Below, one piece after another: positions 27,137-35,939 of a stretch of 64,000 nt of DNA. The DNA is from Planctomycetota bacterium. Its GTDB lineage: Bacteria > Planctomycetota > UBA1135 > GCA-002686595. Location of the stretch: contig NYUD01000064.1 of assembly GCA_002683825.1 (NCBI GenBank), forward strand, positions 1-64,000, read 5' to 3'. A program made the position numbers and the translations under genes. The notes beneath the pieces were generated by a model that was not told where the DNA came from, made no database searches, and worked only from the letters and a program-made list of their open reading frames with translations. Positions within the stretch are counted from its first letter, which is position 1, and every line of letters starts with the position of its first letter.

Positions 27137-27445
27137 TCACGCAGTTGAGACGGAAAAGGCGATGTGCCCCAGGATGAGAACCACGTTCAGCGCTCCGGCA
27201 CCGAGTCCGATGCGCACGACCCCCGCTCTCTTGGACCGGGCGCAGGACGCGGCGGCGAAGGTGAGGACAATCTGAAGGGGAATGTTCAAGAAAACGAACT
27301 TGACCCAGTCCGCATCGACGCGATCGACCGTCCGCGCAAAGAAGCCGTCTTGGCCTTGCTTCCACAGATAGACCGCGAACCAGGCGAGGGCGGCACGGTT
27401 CAACCAATTAAGGGCGACTTTCTGCGCTTCGATCGGGCCTTTCAT
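27137..27445 (-). CDS. Small multi-pass membrane protein, unknown function
   Basis: This 102-residue protein has about three predicted transmembrane segments: WLNRAALAWFAVYLW, FVFLNIPLQIVLTFAAASC and IGLGAGALNVVLILGHIAF. The composition is natural for a membrane protein and the frame is non-overlapping. I do not recognise a family. It is flanked by the transposase remnant and the Coq4-like gene. Confidence 0.6.
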   Translation of the reverse strand: MKGPIEAQKVALNWLNRAALAWFAVYLWKQGQDGFFARTVDRVDADWVKFVFLNIPLQIVLTFAAASCARSKRAGVVRIGLGAGALNVVLILGHIAFSVSTA

Positions 27446-27618
27446 CGGGTGTCTGTTCTCAACGCAAAGGCTCTAGCTGCCGCGTCGTTTCTGCATTGAA
27501 AGAATCACGACGAAGCGCGTCAACCCACAAACCAACGGCGGTCCGAGAGGCCCGTAGGCGACCTCTCCGGAAGGCAGAACTCCGATCGATGCACCAATGC
27601 CGTTCGGTGCGCTTCCCG

Positions 27619-28611
27619 TCAGAGGGGGGAGTCGCCCGGGCCGAACTCGGTCTTGGGTGGAACACCGAGACGGCTGCGGGCCTCTTCGAGCGGTAGCTCT
27701 ATGTAGTCCCAGAAATTCCAGTCATCGGAGAGGTCTAGCGGCAGTTCCGAGCCTCGCTGGATGGCGAGAAGGAAACGCTCAGCGACCTCCCCCACAATGC
27801 CGGTTGAGGCGCCCACCCCGATGGGAGTCACGTCGACCCCGGTACTGAAGATACTCAGCACGAAGAGGGCGGTGAAGAGCCCATGGTCCGGACGATTCTC
27901 TCGAAAGCCGGCGATGAAACCGCCGACCAGCGTCTCGCCTTGGAGCGTCGTGTCGTAGCCTGCGAGGACGTGGCTGAAGTCGTGGTACATGCCGGATTCC
28001 GGAAAGCCCCCCTTCTCACCAGGCAAGGCAAAGCCGTGGTCACGGTAGTGGCGAAAGACATGCGCTCCCAGCGTCTCGGGCGCAAGCTTCTCCCATGCCT
28101 GGAACCGTGCAGCCACCTCGGGGTCTTCGCGAAGACCCCGTAGACGGGCCAGGGCCTTTGCAACTCCCAGAACTCCGCTTCGATGATACTCGTCCTTGAT
28201 CGCGTCGGGCAGATGGCCGTTGCGAAGGATGCAGAGCTTGAAGAAAAGCACGTCGTGGTGCGCGATCTTCTCGATCGCCGAGAGCTGAGGGCCTCGCACG
28301 TGAAGCGCGTCCGCGAACTCTCGGACTGTCTGGGCCTGGACCGGCGGCGGCTCTCCCGCCGAAAGGCTCGCCATGACCATGCCGTTCACCAGCTGCGATC
28401 GGATCTCGGGACGCTCGATCGCGGCGGCGAGTTCCTCCGGCGTGATGGGAGCCAACCGGTCGAGCGGCTCGGATGTGCCGAGCAACACCTTCTGCCCCGC
28501 TTCGATCAGACGTCTCGTCGGAGGCGGGATTTCGCCGCGGCTTCTCGCCACGGTGGTCATGGCGCGGAGCCCAGCGGCCCCTTCATCCGGTGTGGGTCGT
28601 AACAGTTTCAT
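27619..28611 (-). CDS. Putative Coq4-like metal-binding protein with N-terminal helical domain
   Basis: The 330-residue protein has an N-terminal all-helical part of about 130 residues (EIRSQLVNGMVMASLSAGEP, IEKIAHHDVLFFKLCILRNG) resembling TerB-like folds. A C-terminal part contains YHDFSHVLAGYDTTLQGETLVGG in two overlapping pieces. The HDxxH followed by a Glu is the metal-binding pattern of COQ4, a protein of ubiquinone synthesis. Arg and Tyr-rich segments before it (HVFRHYRDHGFALPGEKGG) also fit. The assignment is tentative. No quinone-biosynthesis genes are adjacent. Confidence 0.5.
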   Translation of the reverse strand: MKLLRPTPDEGAAGLRAMTTVARSRGEIPPPTRRLIEAGQKVLLGTSEPLDRLAPITPEELAAAIERPEIRSQLVNGMVMASLSAGEPPPVQAQTVREFADALHVRGPQLSAIEKIAHHDVLFFKLCILRNGHLPDAIKDEYHRSGVLGVAKALARLRGLREDPEVAARFQAWEKLAPETLGAHVFRHYRDHGFALPGEKGGFPESGMYHDFSHVLAGYDTTLQGETLVGGFIAGFRENRPDHGLFTALFVLSIFSTGVDVTPIGVGASTGIVGEVAERFLLAIQRGSELPLDLSDDWNFWDYIELPLEEARSRLGVPPKTEFGPGDSPL

Positions 28612-28819
28612 CGGTTCTCGTCGGTAGGTCCGCAGTGAGGTCGGTCACTCGAATCGCAACGATGAGGCTCCCCGGGACGGAGGGTGCATTTCCAGGGCTT
28701 GGAGTCACCGGTACGGTAGATTATCGGCGCCTCCAGGCCCAAGGTTGTCCGGCAGACCGAATTGACGACGATCTGGATGCTGGCGACGGCGCAAGAGTTC
28801 CGGCGAGTAGCCCTGGGCC

Positions 28820-28842
28820 AGAGCACAGGTTTCCAGAGGGGT
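28820..28842 (-). repeat. Dispersed repeat family 2, copy B
   Basis: On the minus strand this reads ACCCCTCTGGAAACCTGTG followed by CTCT. It differs from copy C by one deleted C and the last base. It is in inverted orientation relative to copy C, and the two flank the ThuA gene. Confidence 0.5.
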
Positions 28843-28891
28843 GTTTCGAGCCCGGCTCGTTCCTGAACCGTGAAACAACGCCCCTTCGCCG

Positions 28892-29728
28892 CTATCGAAC
28901 TCGGCCTCCCTGCACGCGAGCGATCCTGCACGCGCCGGCCCCCATGACCGTGAGAGCCAGGAGCAGCACTCCGAGCGGCGGGAGCGCCGGAACCTGCGCC
29001 GGACCCGAGGCGGCCCACAGGATCCCGCCCAGGAGGTGTCGCTGGAACCCGATCTGTTGATAGGTCTCAGAGCGATGACCGAGGGCCGTGTACCAGGATC
29101 GTCCGAAGTCGAATTCGTGGCACCACGTCATGGGGTGGTCGCCCATGTTTCCGCCGCTGTAGGTCGACTCGTCGATCGTGACCAGCACGTCGACGAAGGG
29201 CCGCGGGTTCGCCTGGAAGTTGTACCACTCCTCGGTGAGCACTCCGCTAGGGGGCAATTGTGCGGTGGACGGATGGGAGTGGTCCTCGACGACCAGCGTA
29301 GCGGACTGGATGAAGGGGTGGTTGGCGAACCAGGCGTTCCCGCCGACCAGCTGGCCGTACCAGGGCCACTGATATTCGGTGTCGGTGGCCGAGTGCAGTC
29401 CAACGTAGCCCCGACCCGTGCGAATGAAGCTCTCGAAGGCCGCCTGCTGGCTATCGCTCAGCACGTCGCCCGTCGTGTTGAGCCAGACGACGACCCTGTA
29501 CCGGAGCAGGTTCGGCAAGTTGAAGTCGGCCGCGTCCTCGGTCGTGTCGACGGCGAAGTTGTTCGCTGTCCCCAGGTTCTGGATCAGGTCGATCCCATCG
29601 GCGATGGAGGAGTGTCGGAATCCGGCGGTCTTGCTGAAGATCAGGACCCGAAAATCTTGCGCGTGCACCCTTTCGCCGGAGATCGCCAAAAAAACCGCGA
29701 GCGCGAGAATCCTCGCAATCTGTCTCAT
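28892..29728 (-). CDS. ThuA-domain protein with C-terminal membrane-sorting-like tail
   Basis: This protein of about 278 residues has a signal peptide (ILALAVFLAISGERVHA) and then a ThuA-like class-I-glutaminase fold. Its segments are FRVLIFSKTAGFRHSSI, FIRTGRGYVGLHSATDTEYQ, NPRPFVDVLVTIDES and GRSWYTALGHRSE. ThuA proteins are linked to trehalose or other carbohydrate use and are common in planctomycetes. The C-terminus, a PALPPLGVLLLALTVMG helix followed by an Arg-rich end, resembles PEP-CTERM-style sorting tails. ATG 29728 is preferred for the signal peptide. ATG 29746 is in frame too. Confidence 0.85.
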   Translation of the reverse strand: MRQIARILALAVFLAISGERVHAQDFRVLIFSKTAGFRHSSIADGIDLIQNLGTANNFAVDTTEDAADFNLPNLLRYRVVVWLNTTGDVLSDSQQAAFESFIRTGRGYVGLHSATDTEYQWPWYGQLVGGNAWFANHPFIQSATLVVEDHSHPSTAQLPPSGVLTEEWYNFQANPRPFVDVLVTIDESTYSGGNMGDHPMTWCHEFDFGRSWYTALGHRSETYQQIGFQRHLLGGILWAASGPAQVPALPPLGVLLLALTVMGAGACRIARVQGGRVR

Positions 29729-29765
29729 GACGGGTCGATTATGCACCGACCTGCAAATCCCCGTA

Positions 29766-29789
29766 ACCCCTCTGGAACACCTGTGCTCC
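29766..29789 (+). repeat. Dispersed repeat family 2, copy C (24 bp)
   Basis: The sequence ACCCCTCTGGAACACCTGTG plus CTCC is shared with copies A and B. It lies 38 bp upstream of the ThuA start. Confidence 0.5.
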
Positions 29790-29914
29790 AGGCCTCTGAG
29801 CCTTTGGCGAATAGGTGATCAGGTTACCCCGTCCGCAATCGCCCATTCTCGGAGCGTCTTCGGCTGCATCGGCTTAGGCTATTTGGAACGACACGCCGTG
29901 GGAGCGCCATCGCC

Positions 29915-30274
29915 ATGAATGAACTCGAGGGCACGAACAGGACGCTGAAGACCGGCGGTTACGCTCCTGGCCACCATGGCCACGCAAAGGCCAGAAACGG
30001 CCTCCGTCGAGGCCTTCGCGCTGCGCTGCTTGGATCGTTACTACTACTGGTGTTACCGAGCTGCTTCACGATGACCCTTTGGGGGTTCGAGCCAAAATAC
30101 TCGAAGGACGCGTTCACAGGCAGTACGGAGGGGGAGATGCAGTACGACTCGGACACCGAATGGAGCTGGAATCTGTTCGGTCTGCGCTTACTGGGAACAC
30201 CCTTCGCGTTGCTGCTCGACTGCGTGACCTCACCGGTTCAGACATTCTTGTTTTGGGGTGACGACGACTGCTGA
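29915..30274 (+). CDS. Small YceK/YidQ-like lipoprotein
   Basis: This 119-residue protein has a hydrophobic leader ending in a lipobox (LLGSLLLLVLPSCFTM). The short mature domain has GFEPKYSKDAFTGSTEG and a C-terminal TPFALLLDCVTSPVQTFLFW, the order seen in YceK/YidQ outer-membrane lipoproteins (Tyr-Gly region, then P...LD..T.P). The leader is unusually far (about 55 residues) from the annotated ATG, so the true start may be internal. It is the only plus-strand gene between 23.7 and 46 kb. Confidence 0.6.
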   Translation: MNELEGTNRTLKTGGYAPGHHGHAKARNGLRRGLRAALLGSLLLLVLPSCFTMTLWGFEPKYSKDAFTGSTEGEMQYDSDTEWSWNLFGLRLLGTPFALLLDCVTSPVQTFLFWGDDDC

Positions 30275-30630
30275 ATCGCAGAACGGATCCCCTGGCCATC
30301 GCTGCGCATGCAGACATGCTGATGCAGCGAGCCTTTCCCTGCATGGCGGCGGCATCGTTTGGTTTCAGCCGGATGGAAGAACACGGGGCAAGCCGACGGG
30401 ATACGAACGGAAAGCGGGTCGGGAACGAGCGGGATGAGTCCGAGACGGCGCGGGCTCTTGGTGACGCCCCCCTGTCGTCGAATCCCAGGTCCCTGATTGG
30501 CCCCCGCCTGGGTGCGGCCGACCACACGGACCATGGGCGCCTGCAAGGAAGCTCCTCCTGGCCCGGCGGCAAGGCCGTGCGGTGAGTCCATCACCGCACG
30601 GCCTTCGGTCATGACTCGTCGCCGGCCGGC
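30275..30630. other. Convergent spacer with strong hairpin
   Basis: These 356 bp separate the plus-strand small lipoprotein from the minus-strand FG-GAP gene. Apart from the 15-bp perfect hairpin at 30571-30605, I see no gene or repeat in them. Confidence 0.5.
30571..30605. terminator. Perfect 15-bp inverted repeat, likely bidirectional terminator
   Basis: AAGGCCGTGCGGTGA and its exact reverse complement flank a 5-nt loop. The hairpin lies 25 bp past the FG-GAP stop and faces the convergent gene. AA and TT pairs at the base help both strands, although no long T-run follows. Confidence 0.65.
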
Positions 30631-33227
30631 CTACGGGGAGGTTCCGACGATTCCACCGGCGGCGGAGGAAAACCAGGGATCCAACGCTCCGCCACCCGCA
30701 GCCAGGTCGCCCAGGACGAGCGATTGGGCGAACCAGGGCATGCCGACCAGCGCGCACGTCGCGGGCACGGCGACGCTGAAGGATGACGGAACGCCGCCCC
30801 CGAGGTGGGGCGCCGGGAAGAAGTTCGCGATGAACCCGGCTCCGACCAGGAGCTCGGAGAGTCCGGCGGGCACGCCGAACAAGGCGAGGCCCGCATCCAG
30901 AACCAGGCCGGCGTCGTTCGTACGCAGGAGGATGACCCAGGGGCCCGCCGCGCGCGCCGGTTGCGGGGTCAGGGTCGCGGTCCAGGCCCCTCCTACCTGC
31001 ACGGCGCTGGCGACCATCGTGTCGAGGTTGATGGCGGTGCCGTTGAATAGGAAAACGGTGGCGGGCGCCGGGGCGCAGGCGGCGAGATCGAAGACGTAGG
31101 CCGCGCCGGCGGTTTCGGCGCTGTTGTCGCCCTCGTCGCCGTTCACGCCGGTGGCGTTGCTGTCCTCCGCATACGCTCCGACCACCACCAGGTCGCCCGA
31201 TACGGCCACCGACTCGCCGAAGGTGTCCGCCTCTCCGGTGTTGGAGGCCTTGAGGTAGGCCTGCTGGCTCCAGCTCTCATCCTTGCGCACGAACAGGTAC
31301 GCCGCCCCGGAACTGGGTTTGCTGTTATCGTCCTGGTCGCCGTCCACGCCGGTGGCCCCGCTGTATTCTCTCTCTGCACCCACCACGACCGTGTCGCCGG
31401 ACACGGCCACCGACCAGCCGAAGCGGTCGAGAAAGCCGGTATTGGAGGCCTTGAGGTAGGCCTCCTGGCACCAGACCTCCAAGCACGGGTTCGAACCCCT
31501 TCGCACGAACACGTACGCCGCGCCGGCGAATATTGCGCTGTTGTCGTTCTGGTTGCCGTTCACGCCGGTGGCGCTGCTCTCCTCACGATAGGCCCCGACC
31601 ACGACCGTGTCGCCCGACACCGACACCGACCAGCCGAACACATCCTCCCGACCGGTGTTGGAGGCCTTGAGATAGGCCTCCTGGCTCCAGATCTTGTCGT
31701 TGCGCACGAACACGTAGGCCGCGCCGGAATCCATGGCGTCCTCGTTGCTCTCGTTTCCATTCACGCCGGTGGCGTTGCTGTCCTCGCCCCACGCCCCCAC
31801 CACCAGCGTGTCACCCGACACGCTCAACGACTTGCCGAAGCGGTCAAACGCACCGCTGCTGGAGGCCTTGAGGTAGGCCTGCTGGCTCCAGGTCCCATCC
31901 TCGCGCACGAACACGTACGCCGCGCCGGCGCCTTCTGTGCTGTTGTCGCTCTGGTCGCCGTTCACGCCGTCGGCGTTGCTCTCCTCGTTCCACGCCCCGA
32001 CCACCACCGTGTCGCCCGATACGGCCACCGACTCGCCGAAGGCGTCGACTCCTCCGGTGTTGGAGGCCTTGAGATAGGCCTGCTGGCTCCAGCTCCCACC
32101 GCTGCGCACGAACACGTACGCCGCGCCAGCGCTCAGGGCGCTGTTGTCGCTCTGGTCGCCGTTCACACCTATGGCGCTGCTGTCCTCGCCAGACGCCCCG
32201 ACCACCACCGTGTCGCCCGATACGGCCACCGAGCCCCCGAACTGGTCACCCAAGTCGGTGTTGGAGACCTTGAGGTAGGCCTGCTGGCTCCAGCCCCCAG
32301 CGTCGCGCACGAACACGTATGCCGCACCGGCGCCGAGTGCGCTGTTGTCGGTCTCGTCGCCGTTCACGCCGGTAGCGGCGCTGGATTCGCCAAACGCACC
32401 GACCACCACCGTGTCGCCCGACACCGACACCGCATCGCCGAAGTGGTCACCCGCACCCGTGTTCGAGGCCTTGAGGTAGGCCTTTTGTGCGATGGGATCG
32501 ATCGTCAGCGGATAGGTAGCTGCGCGCTCGTCCACGGCCAGCAGCAGCCCCTCGGCGACGCGCTCGAAGCGCGCGGGGAGCGTCTCCCGTCGGCGTCGAA
32601 CACCGTCAGCCCCGAGTAGGTGAGCACCGCCGCGCCGCCCTCGCCGAGAAAGCGCACGCCGCGGCCGTCCTCCTGCACCCGGGGCACGAGCCCGCCGCGC
32701 AGCGCGAGGGTGAAGGTCAGCGGACCCGCCGCGGCGGCCTCCGCGTAACGGGCCGGCCGCTCGCGGAGCGTGTAGCCGTGCTCGAGGCCGCGCTCGTCGT
32801 TGACGTACCACTCCTCGAGCCCCTCGTCCCAGTCGTAGGCCACGCGCCCGCCCTCGGCCCTGATGCGCGCCGGGCCCGTCAACCCGCGCTCCCGGCCCGC
32901 GAAGCCGTAGCGCACGAGTTCGAGCCCCCACGTCCACGCGCCCGTATCGGGCCGCGTCGTGAAGCCGCGACCGTCGAAATGGGTCCGCCACCCCTGGCCG
33001 GGGTTGCAGGCCCGAAAGCCACCCTCGACGGCCTGGGCCGCGTGACGGCCGGCCTCGTAGGCCTGGCGGATGCCGGACCAGTCGGCGGCGCCGAGGCCCT
33101 CGGGCACCTCCCCCGCCTCGTCGAGGACGCGGGTGCTCTGGGCGGTTCCCAGCGAAGCCACCAGAAGGGCGGCGGAGGCGAGCCAGAGACAGAAGCCTCC
33201 CGTCAACCTGGCGATGGATTGTTGCAT
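30631..33227 (-). CDS. FG-GAP repeat protein, exported, with a single-base frameshift
   Basis: Read through one frameshift, this is a protein of about 865 residues. It has a signal peptide (FCLWLASAALLVASLGTA), an N-terminal beta region of about 190 residues, and seven FG-GAP units of about 66 residues each (AYLKASNTG...FG.SV.VSGDTVVVGA...GAAYVFVR). A hydrophobic C-terminal domain of about 140 residues follows, of the type found at the ends of some planctomycete surface proteins. The frame changes at a GGG run (complement of 32586-32588), where one extra G would restore DADGETLPARFE. Either the gene is broken or the base was lost in sequencing. It is probably a cell-surface or secreted protein. 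Confidence 0.8.
31090..32487 (-). repeat. Seven tandem FG-GAP coding repeats of about 200 bp
   Basis: Within the FG-GAP gene seven units share near-identical segments such as CCTGCTGGCTCCAG, GTGTTGGAGGCCTTGAG and TCGCCGTTCACGCCGGT (plus-strand view). Unit 5 carries a short insertion (SNPCLEVWC). The DNA-level similarity suggests recent duplication or gene conversion. Confidence 0.8.
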
Positions 33228-33731
33228 GGCGAGCCTACAGGGTGGAGCTGTGGAAGACGGCGTTGGCGCAGCTGGGAGTGTACAGCGGTTCAGGGTATAG
33301 CAGGTCGTTGGTGCACGGTTCAGGAATGAGCCCGCAGCTTCCGGCCCGGACACTCTGCTCGTGCCGCCAACCGGCGTCGTTCGCCAGTTTCTACGCGGAT
33401 CCGAAAGACGCCGTCTTCAAGGCGTTGGGCGTCCAGTAGGTGGGTCGGTCGTCAGAGCGAGAAACTCTGCGCGTGTGGTCCGCAAGGTCGCTGCAACACA
33501 GGCGGGGCCCCGGACCGGAACCCCTCGAGGTAATCAGGTGGTAACGGGGGCGCCATTGGCTCGGCACGAGAGCGTGAGATCCTCTCCCCGGACCCGAGGG
33601 GTAACGCCGGGCTCAAGGCCTTGAAGGACGAGCTCAGCGAGAAGTAAAGGGGATGATCCGGGGCGGCAATGCGCGCCACCTAGAGAGGCGAAAACACGGA
33701 GAAGACCGTCGCGTGAAGCGGCCCCATCACT
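33228..33731. other. Gene-free spacer
   Basis: These 504 bp separate the FG-GAP start from the spermidine dehydrogenase stop. A short plus-strand frame ends FYADPKDAVFKALGVQ at about 33439 and looks protein-like, perhaps the tail of a lost gene. I could not assign it. No other feature is evident. Confidence 0.4.
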
Positions 33732-35570
33732 CTAGACCAACTCGTTCACAGCTCTAAAGGCCATGTCGATGGCGGTCTTCATGTCCGCACCGGGAGCCGA
33801 GTCGCAATTGGCGATCGTGATGCGTCCAAAGGGCTGACGCCCTGTCTTTGTGGAATCTCCCGGGCCGCCCACCGTGTAACCGTGGGCCCAACGATTGACC
33901 GTGATGCTCTCAACATCTCGATCGAAATCGAATAGCTCTTTCGGGAGCATACCGCCCAGGTGCGACCTGATCTCCCCTTCGTAATCATCGAATCGCAGAC
34001 TCAACATCCTGAACCGCGCGTCACGGTATTGATCACGTGCCGGCGCACCGACCGTGCCATACGGGCAACCGATCATCTGAATCACACAAGGGTCGTCCGG
34101 GGACCTGGTGTACTCATAGCCCCCCATGCTCACGGGAAAGTCCATCAGAACAGCCTGGTGCATGTTTCCAGGAGACATGGCCATGCCGATTTCCATTTCT
34201 TTCATGGCCCTCCAGTTCTTCATGCCCACGGTGCTGTATTGCAATGGGCTCTTCGTCTGGAGTCTCAAAGCCGCGGCCTGTGCCTCGGGAAGGCCCGAGA
34301 CAATATGCGGGATCATCATGTTGTAGCAGGCCATCACAACGTTCTTGGCCCTTACCTGATGCGAGCGGTCGTTGTTGATGTAGTCAACGAAGACCTCACT
34401 GGAATCCTGCGGGTCGCCCCCATGCCCCACGTTCACCACCGTACTGTTGAGCCTGATGCGAACCGCATGGGTGGGATCGTCCAGCTCGCCATAGTCGAAC
34501 TTTGACAGGACGAGCTCCTCGGCGTTGTTTCCTTCTGCTACATCAAAAATCAGCTTCTTCACCAGGGCACGCGCCACACCCGCATTGCCATCCGGGAAGT
34601 GACAGTTGTATGGATTGTCTTCATCGTAGACCGCCTTGGGAGCAAACCCCAGGGCGCCGCAGTCCCTGGCGGTCCCTATGCTCATCAGGTCCGTCCCGGT
34701 CGATGCCCAGTCCAGACCGGAATGCCTGGCCATTCTCAACACCCCGGGGTCATCAACACCCAAGATGTTCTTCAGATAGTCGAAGTAGGCATGAGAATCG
34801 ATGTAATCGTCCAGTTCCCCTTCGGGCACATCGAGCAAATGCAACCCGCCGTTCAAGACCCCGAGCAATTGCTCCCTGCCTCTCTTGCTCAAGGGAACTT
34901 GTCGTGCAGCTTCTTCGTTCGAGAGCTTCCCCCCCATCACCATCCCTTCTATGTAGTTGGGATAATTGCAAAAGGGATGCCTGACCACTTTGTCTTCGCC
35001 GAAGACTTCTCTGTTGAAGTAAGTCACGGCCCCCAGGTTGTTTCTCTCGAAGAAAACGCGGTCGTAGGCCGTATCGAATCGCTCTGTATCGACACCAATA
35101 TCTTCTAGCAGAGCCTGGACAACTCTGGATGCGTGCTTTGGCTTAACGATCGTTTGTGAACCACCGTAGGTGATGAGTGTTCTGCCGCCGACGGTATGTT
35201 CATTTCGCTTCGCATGCCCTCCGAAGTCATCGTGATTGTCCAGGACAAGCACCTTCTTATCTCCACCGTGCTCTCGCTGATAGAAATAGGCAGCCGATAG
35301 CCCGCTGATCCCTCCCCCCACGACCACCAGGTCATAGCTCTCCTTCAGCTCGGTGGTCGTTCCCCAATCCGACTTGTTCGCCCATGCCAACGCGTGGGCG
35401 TGCGCATTCGCCCCCGGGTGACTTCCCCTCAGACCCGTGAGTGACGGCGGATAATCCGACAAACCGAGTTCGTCCAGATCGGCGGGCCTCTCACATCCGG
35501 ATGGAAGCAAGGATGCTCCGGCGGCCACCAAGGTCCCGTTGACAAAGTCTCGTCTTGTGATTCTTCCCAT
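33732..35570 (-). CDS. Spermidine dehydrogenase-like FAD oxidoreductase, Tat-exported
   Basis: The 612-residue protein has a Tat signal (MGRITRRDFVNGTLVAAGA). The FAD-binding site is YDLVVVGGGISGLSAAYFY, followed by VLDNHDDFGGHAKRNEHTVG, a hallmark of SpdH-type polyamine dehydrogenases. Known SpdH cleaves spermidine to 1,3-diaminopropane and 4-aminobutanal. The gene is visibly lower in GC (mid-50s %) than its neighbours, which suggests transfer. Just upstream lies a truncated aldehyde dehydrogenase start, the kind of enzyme that would oxidise the aldehyde product. Specificity for spermidine rests on motif similarity only. Confidence 0.82.
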   Translation of the reverse strand: MGRITRRDFVNGTLVAAGASLLPSGCERPADLDELGLSDYPPSLTGLRGSHPGANAHAHALAWANKSDWGTTTELKESYDLVVVGGGISGLSAAYFYQREHGGDKKVLVLDNHDDFGGHAKRNEHTVGGRTLITYGGSQTIVKPKHASRVVQALLEDIGVDTERFDTAYDRVFFERNNLGAVTYFNREVFGEDKVVRHPFCNYPNYIEGMVMGGKLSNEEAARQVPLSKRGREQLLGVLNGGLHLLDVPEGELDDYIDSHAYFDYLKNILGVDDPGVLRMARHSGLDWASTGTDLMSIGTARDCGALGFAPKAVYDEDNPYNCHFPDGNAGVARALVKKLIFDVAEGNNAEELVLSKFDYGELDDPTHAVRIRLNSTVVNVGHGGDPQDSSEVFVDYINNDRSHQVRAKNVVMACYNMMIPHIVSGLPEAQAAALRLQTKSPLQYSTVGMKNWRAMKEMEIGMAMSPGNMHQAVLMDFPVSMGGYEYTRSPDDPCVIQMIGCPYGTVGAPARDQYRDARFRMLSLRFDDYEGEIRSHLGGMLPKELFDFDRDVESITVNRWAHGYTVGGPGDSTKTGRQPFGRITIANCDSAPGADMKTAIDMAFRAVNELV

Positions 35571-35588
35571 CCCTACCCTGCGCCTCCT

Positions 35589-35714
35589 TCAGCGCCTGGC
35601 GTGCGCCCAATATCCGGATCGATCGTCTCGCCGGTCGATAGCATCGGGGATCGCGCCGGTGGCGCCGTCCTTTGCGGCGACCCATTCGCCATCCATGAGG
35701 TTCTTGTAGAGCAT
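35589..35714 (-). pseudogene. Truncated N-terminus of an aldehyde dehydrogenase
   Basis: A 41-codon frame behind a strong ribosome site (GGGGGAGGT, about 8 nt before ATG 35714) begins MLYKNLMDGEWVAAKDGAT. This is the standard start of NAD(P)-aldehyde dehydrogenases (LYKNFIDGEWV.A..GAT). The match then decays. A shifted frame still reads TGETIDPDIGRTPGAEGGA, hinting at a frameshift followed by deletion of the body. It directly precedes the spermidine dehydrogenase gene. Confidence 0.55.
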
Positions 35715-35824
35715 GGGATGGCGTACCTCCCCCCCAATATCGACCCGACAGGCTAGCCCTCCCGGAAGAGCCTCTCAACCGGCCTCCGTCCCCACACGCC
35801 TGGCCGGCGGAGAGCAACAAAGAA

Positions 35825-35852
35825 AGGACCGAGCCCGTCAGGGCCCAGTCCT
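35825..35852 (-). terminator. Rho-independent terminator of the tRNA gene
   Basis: On the minus strand AGGACTGGGC-CCTGA-CGGGCTCGGTCCT forms a stem (AGGAC/GTCCT and GGGC/GCCC arms with an internal mismatch). It is followed by TTCTTTGTTG and lies 10 bp after the encoded CCA end of the tRNA. Confidence 0.7.
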
Positions 35853-35862
35853 CTCTTGAAAG

Positions 35863-35939
35863 TGGTAGCGGGGGCAGGATTCGAACCTGCGACCTCCGGG
35901 TTATGAGCCCGACGAGCTGCCAGACTGCTCCACCCCGCG
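35863..35939 (-). tRNA. tRNA-fMet (initiator, anticodon CAT)
   Basis: The 77-nt gene starts CGCGGGGTGGAGCAG and has the anticodon loop in CGGGCTCATAACCCG. The three G-C pairs before the loop are the initiator hallmark. The T arm is GGTTCGAATCC. The 3' end is CCCCGCTA followed by a genomically encoded CCA. Position 1 (C) faces U72, leaving the first acceptor pair open as required for formylation and initiation. E. coli uses C1-A72. Confidence 0.93.

Noticed and set aside
28608-29018. Minus-strand frame of 136 codons between the Coq4-like and ThuA genes
   Set aside because: It overlaps both neighbours in another frame and has no protein-like features.
31480-31500. tRNA T-loop-like GGGTTCGAACCCCT
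   Set aside because: It lies inside an FG-GAP coding repeat and no cloverleaf can be drawn around it.
32590-32991. Alternative start of the FG-GAP frame at 32991
   Set aside because: The first about 130 codons are out-of-frame Arg/Gly-rich sequence. The true N-terminus, with a signal peptide, lies in the other frame up to 33227.
33361-33624. Plus-strand frame of 87 codons
   Set aside because: No ribosome site and low-complexity composition.
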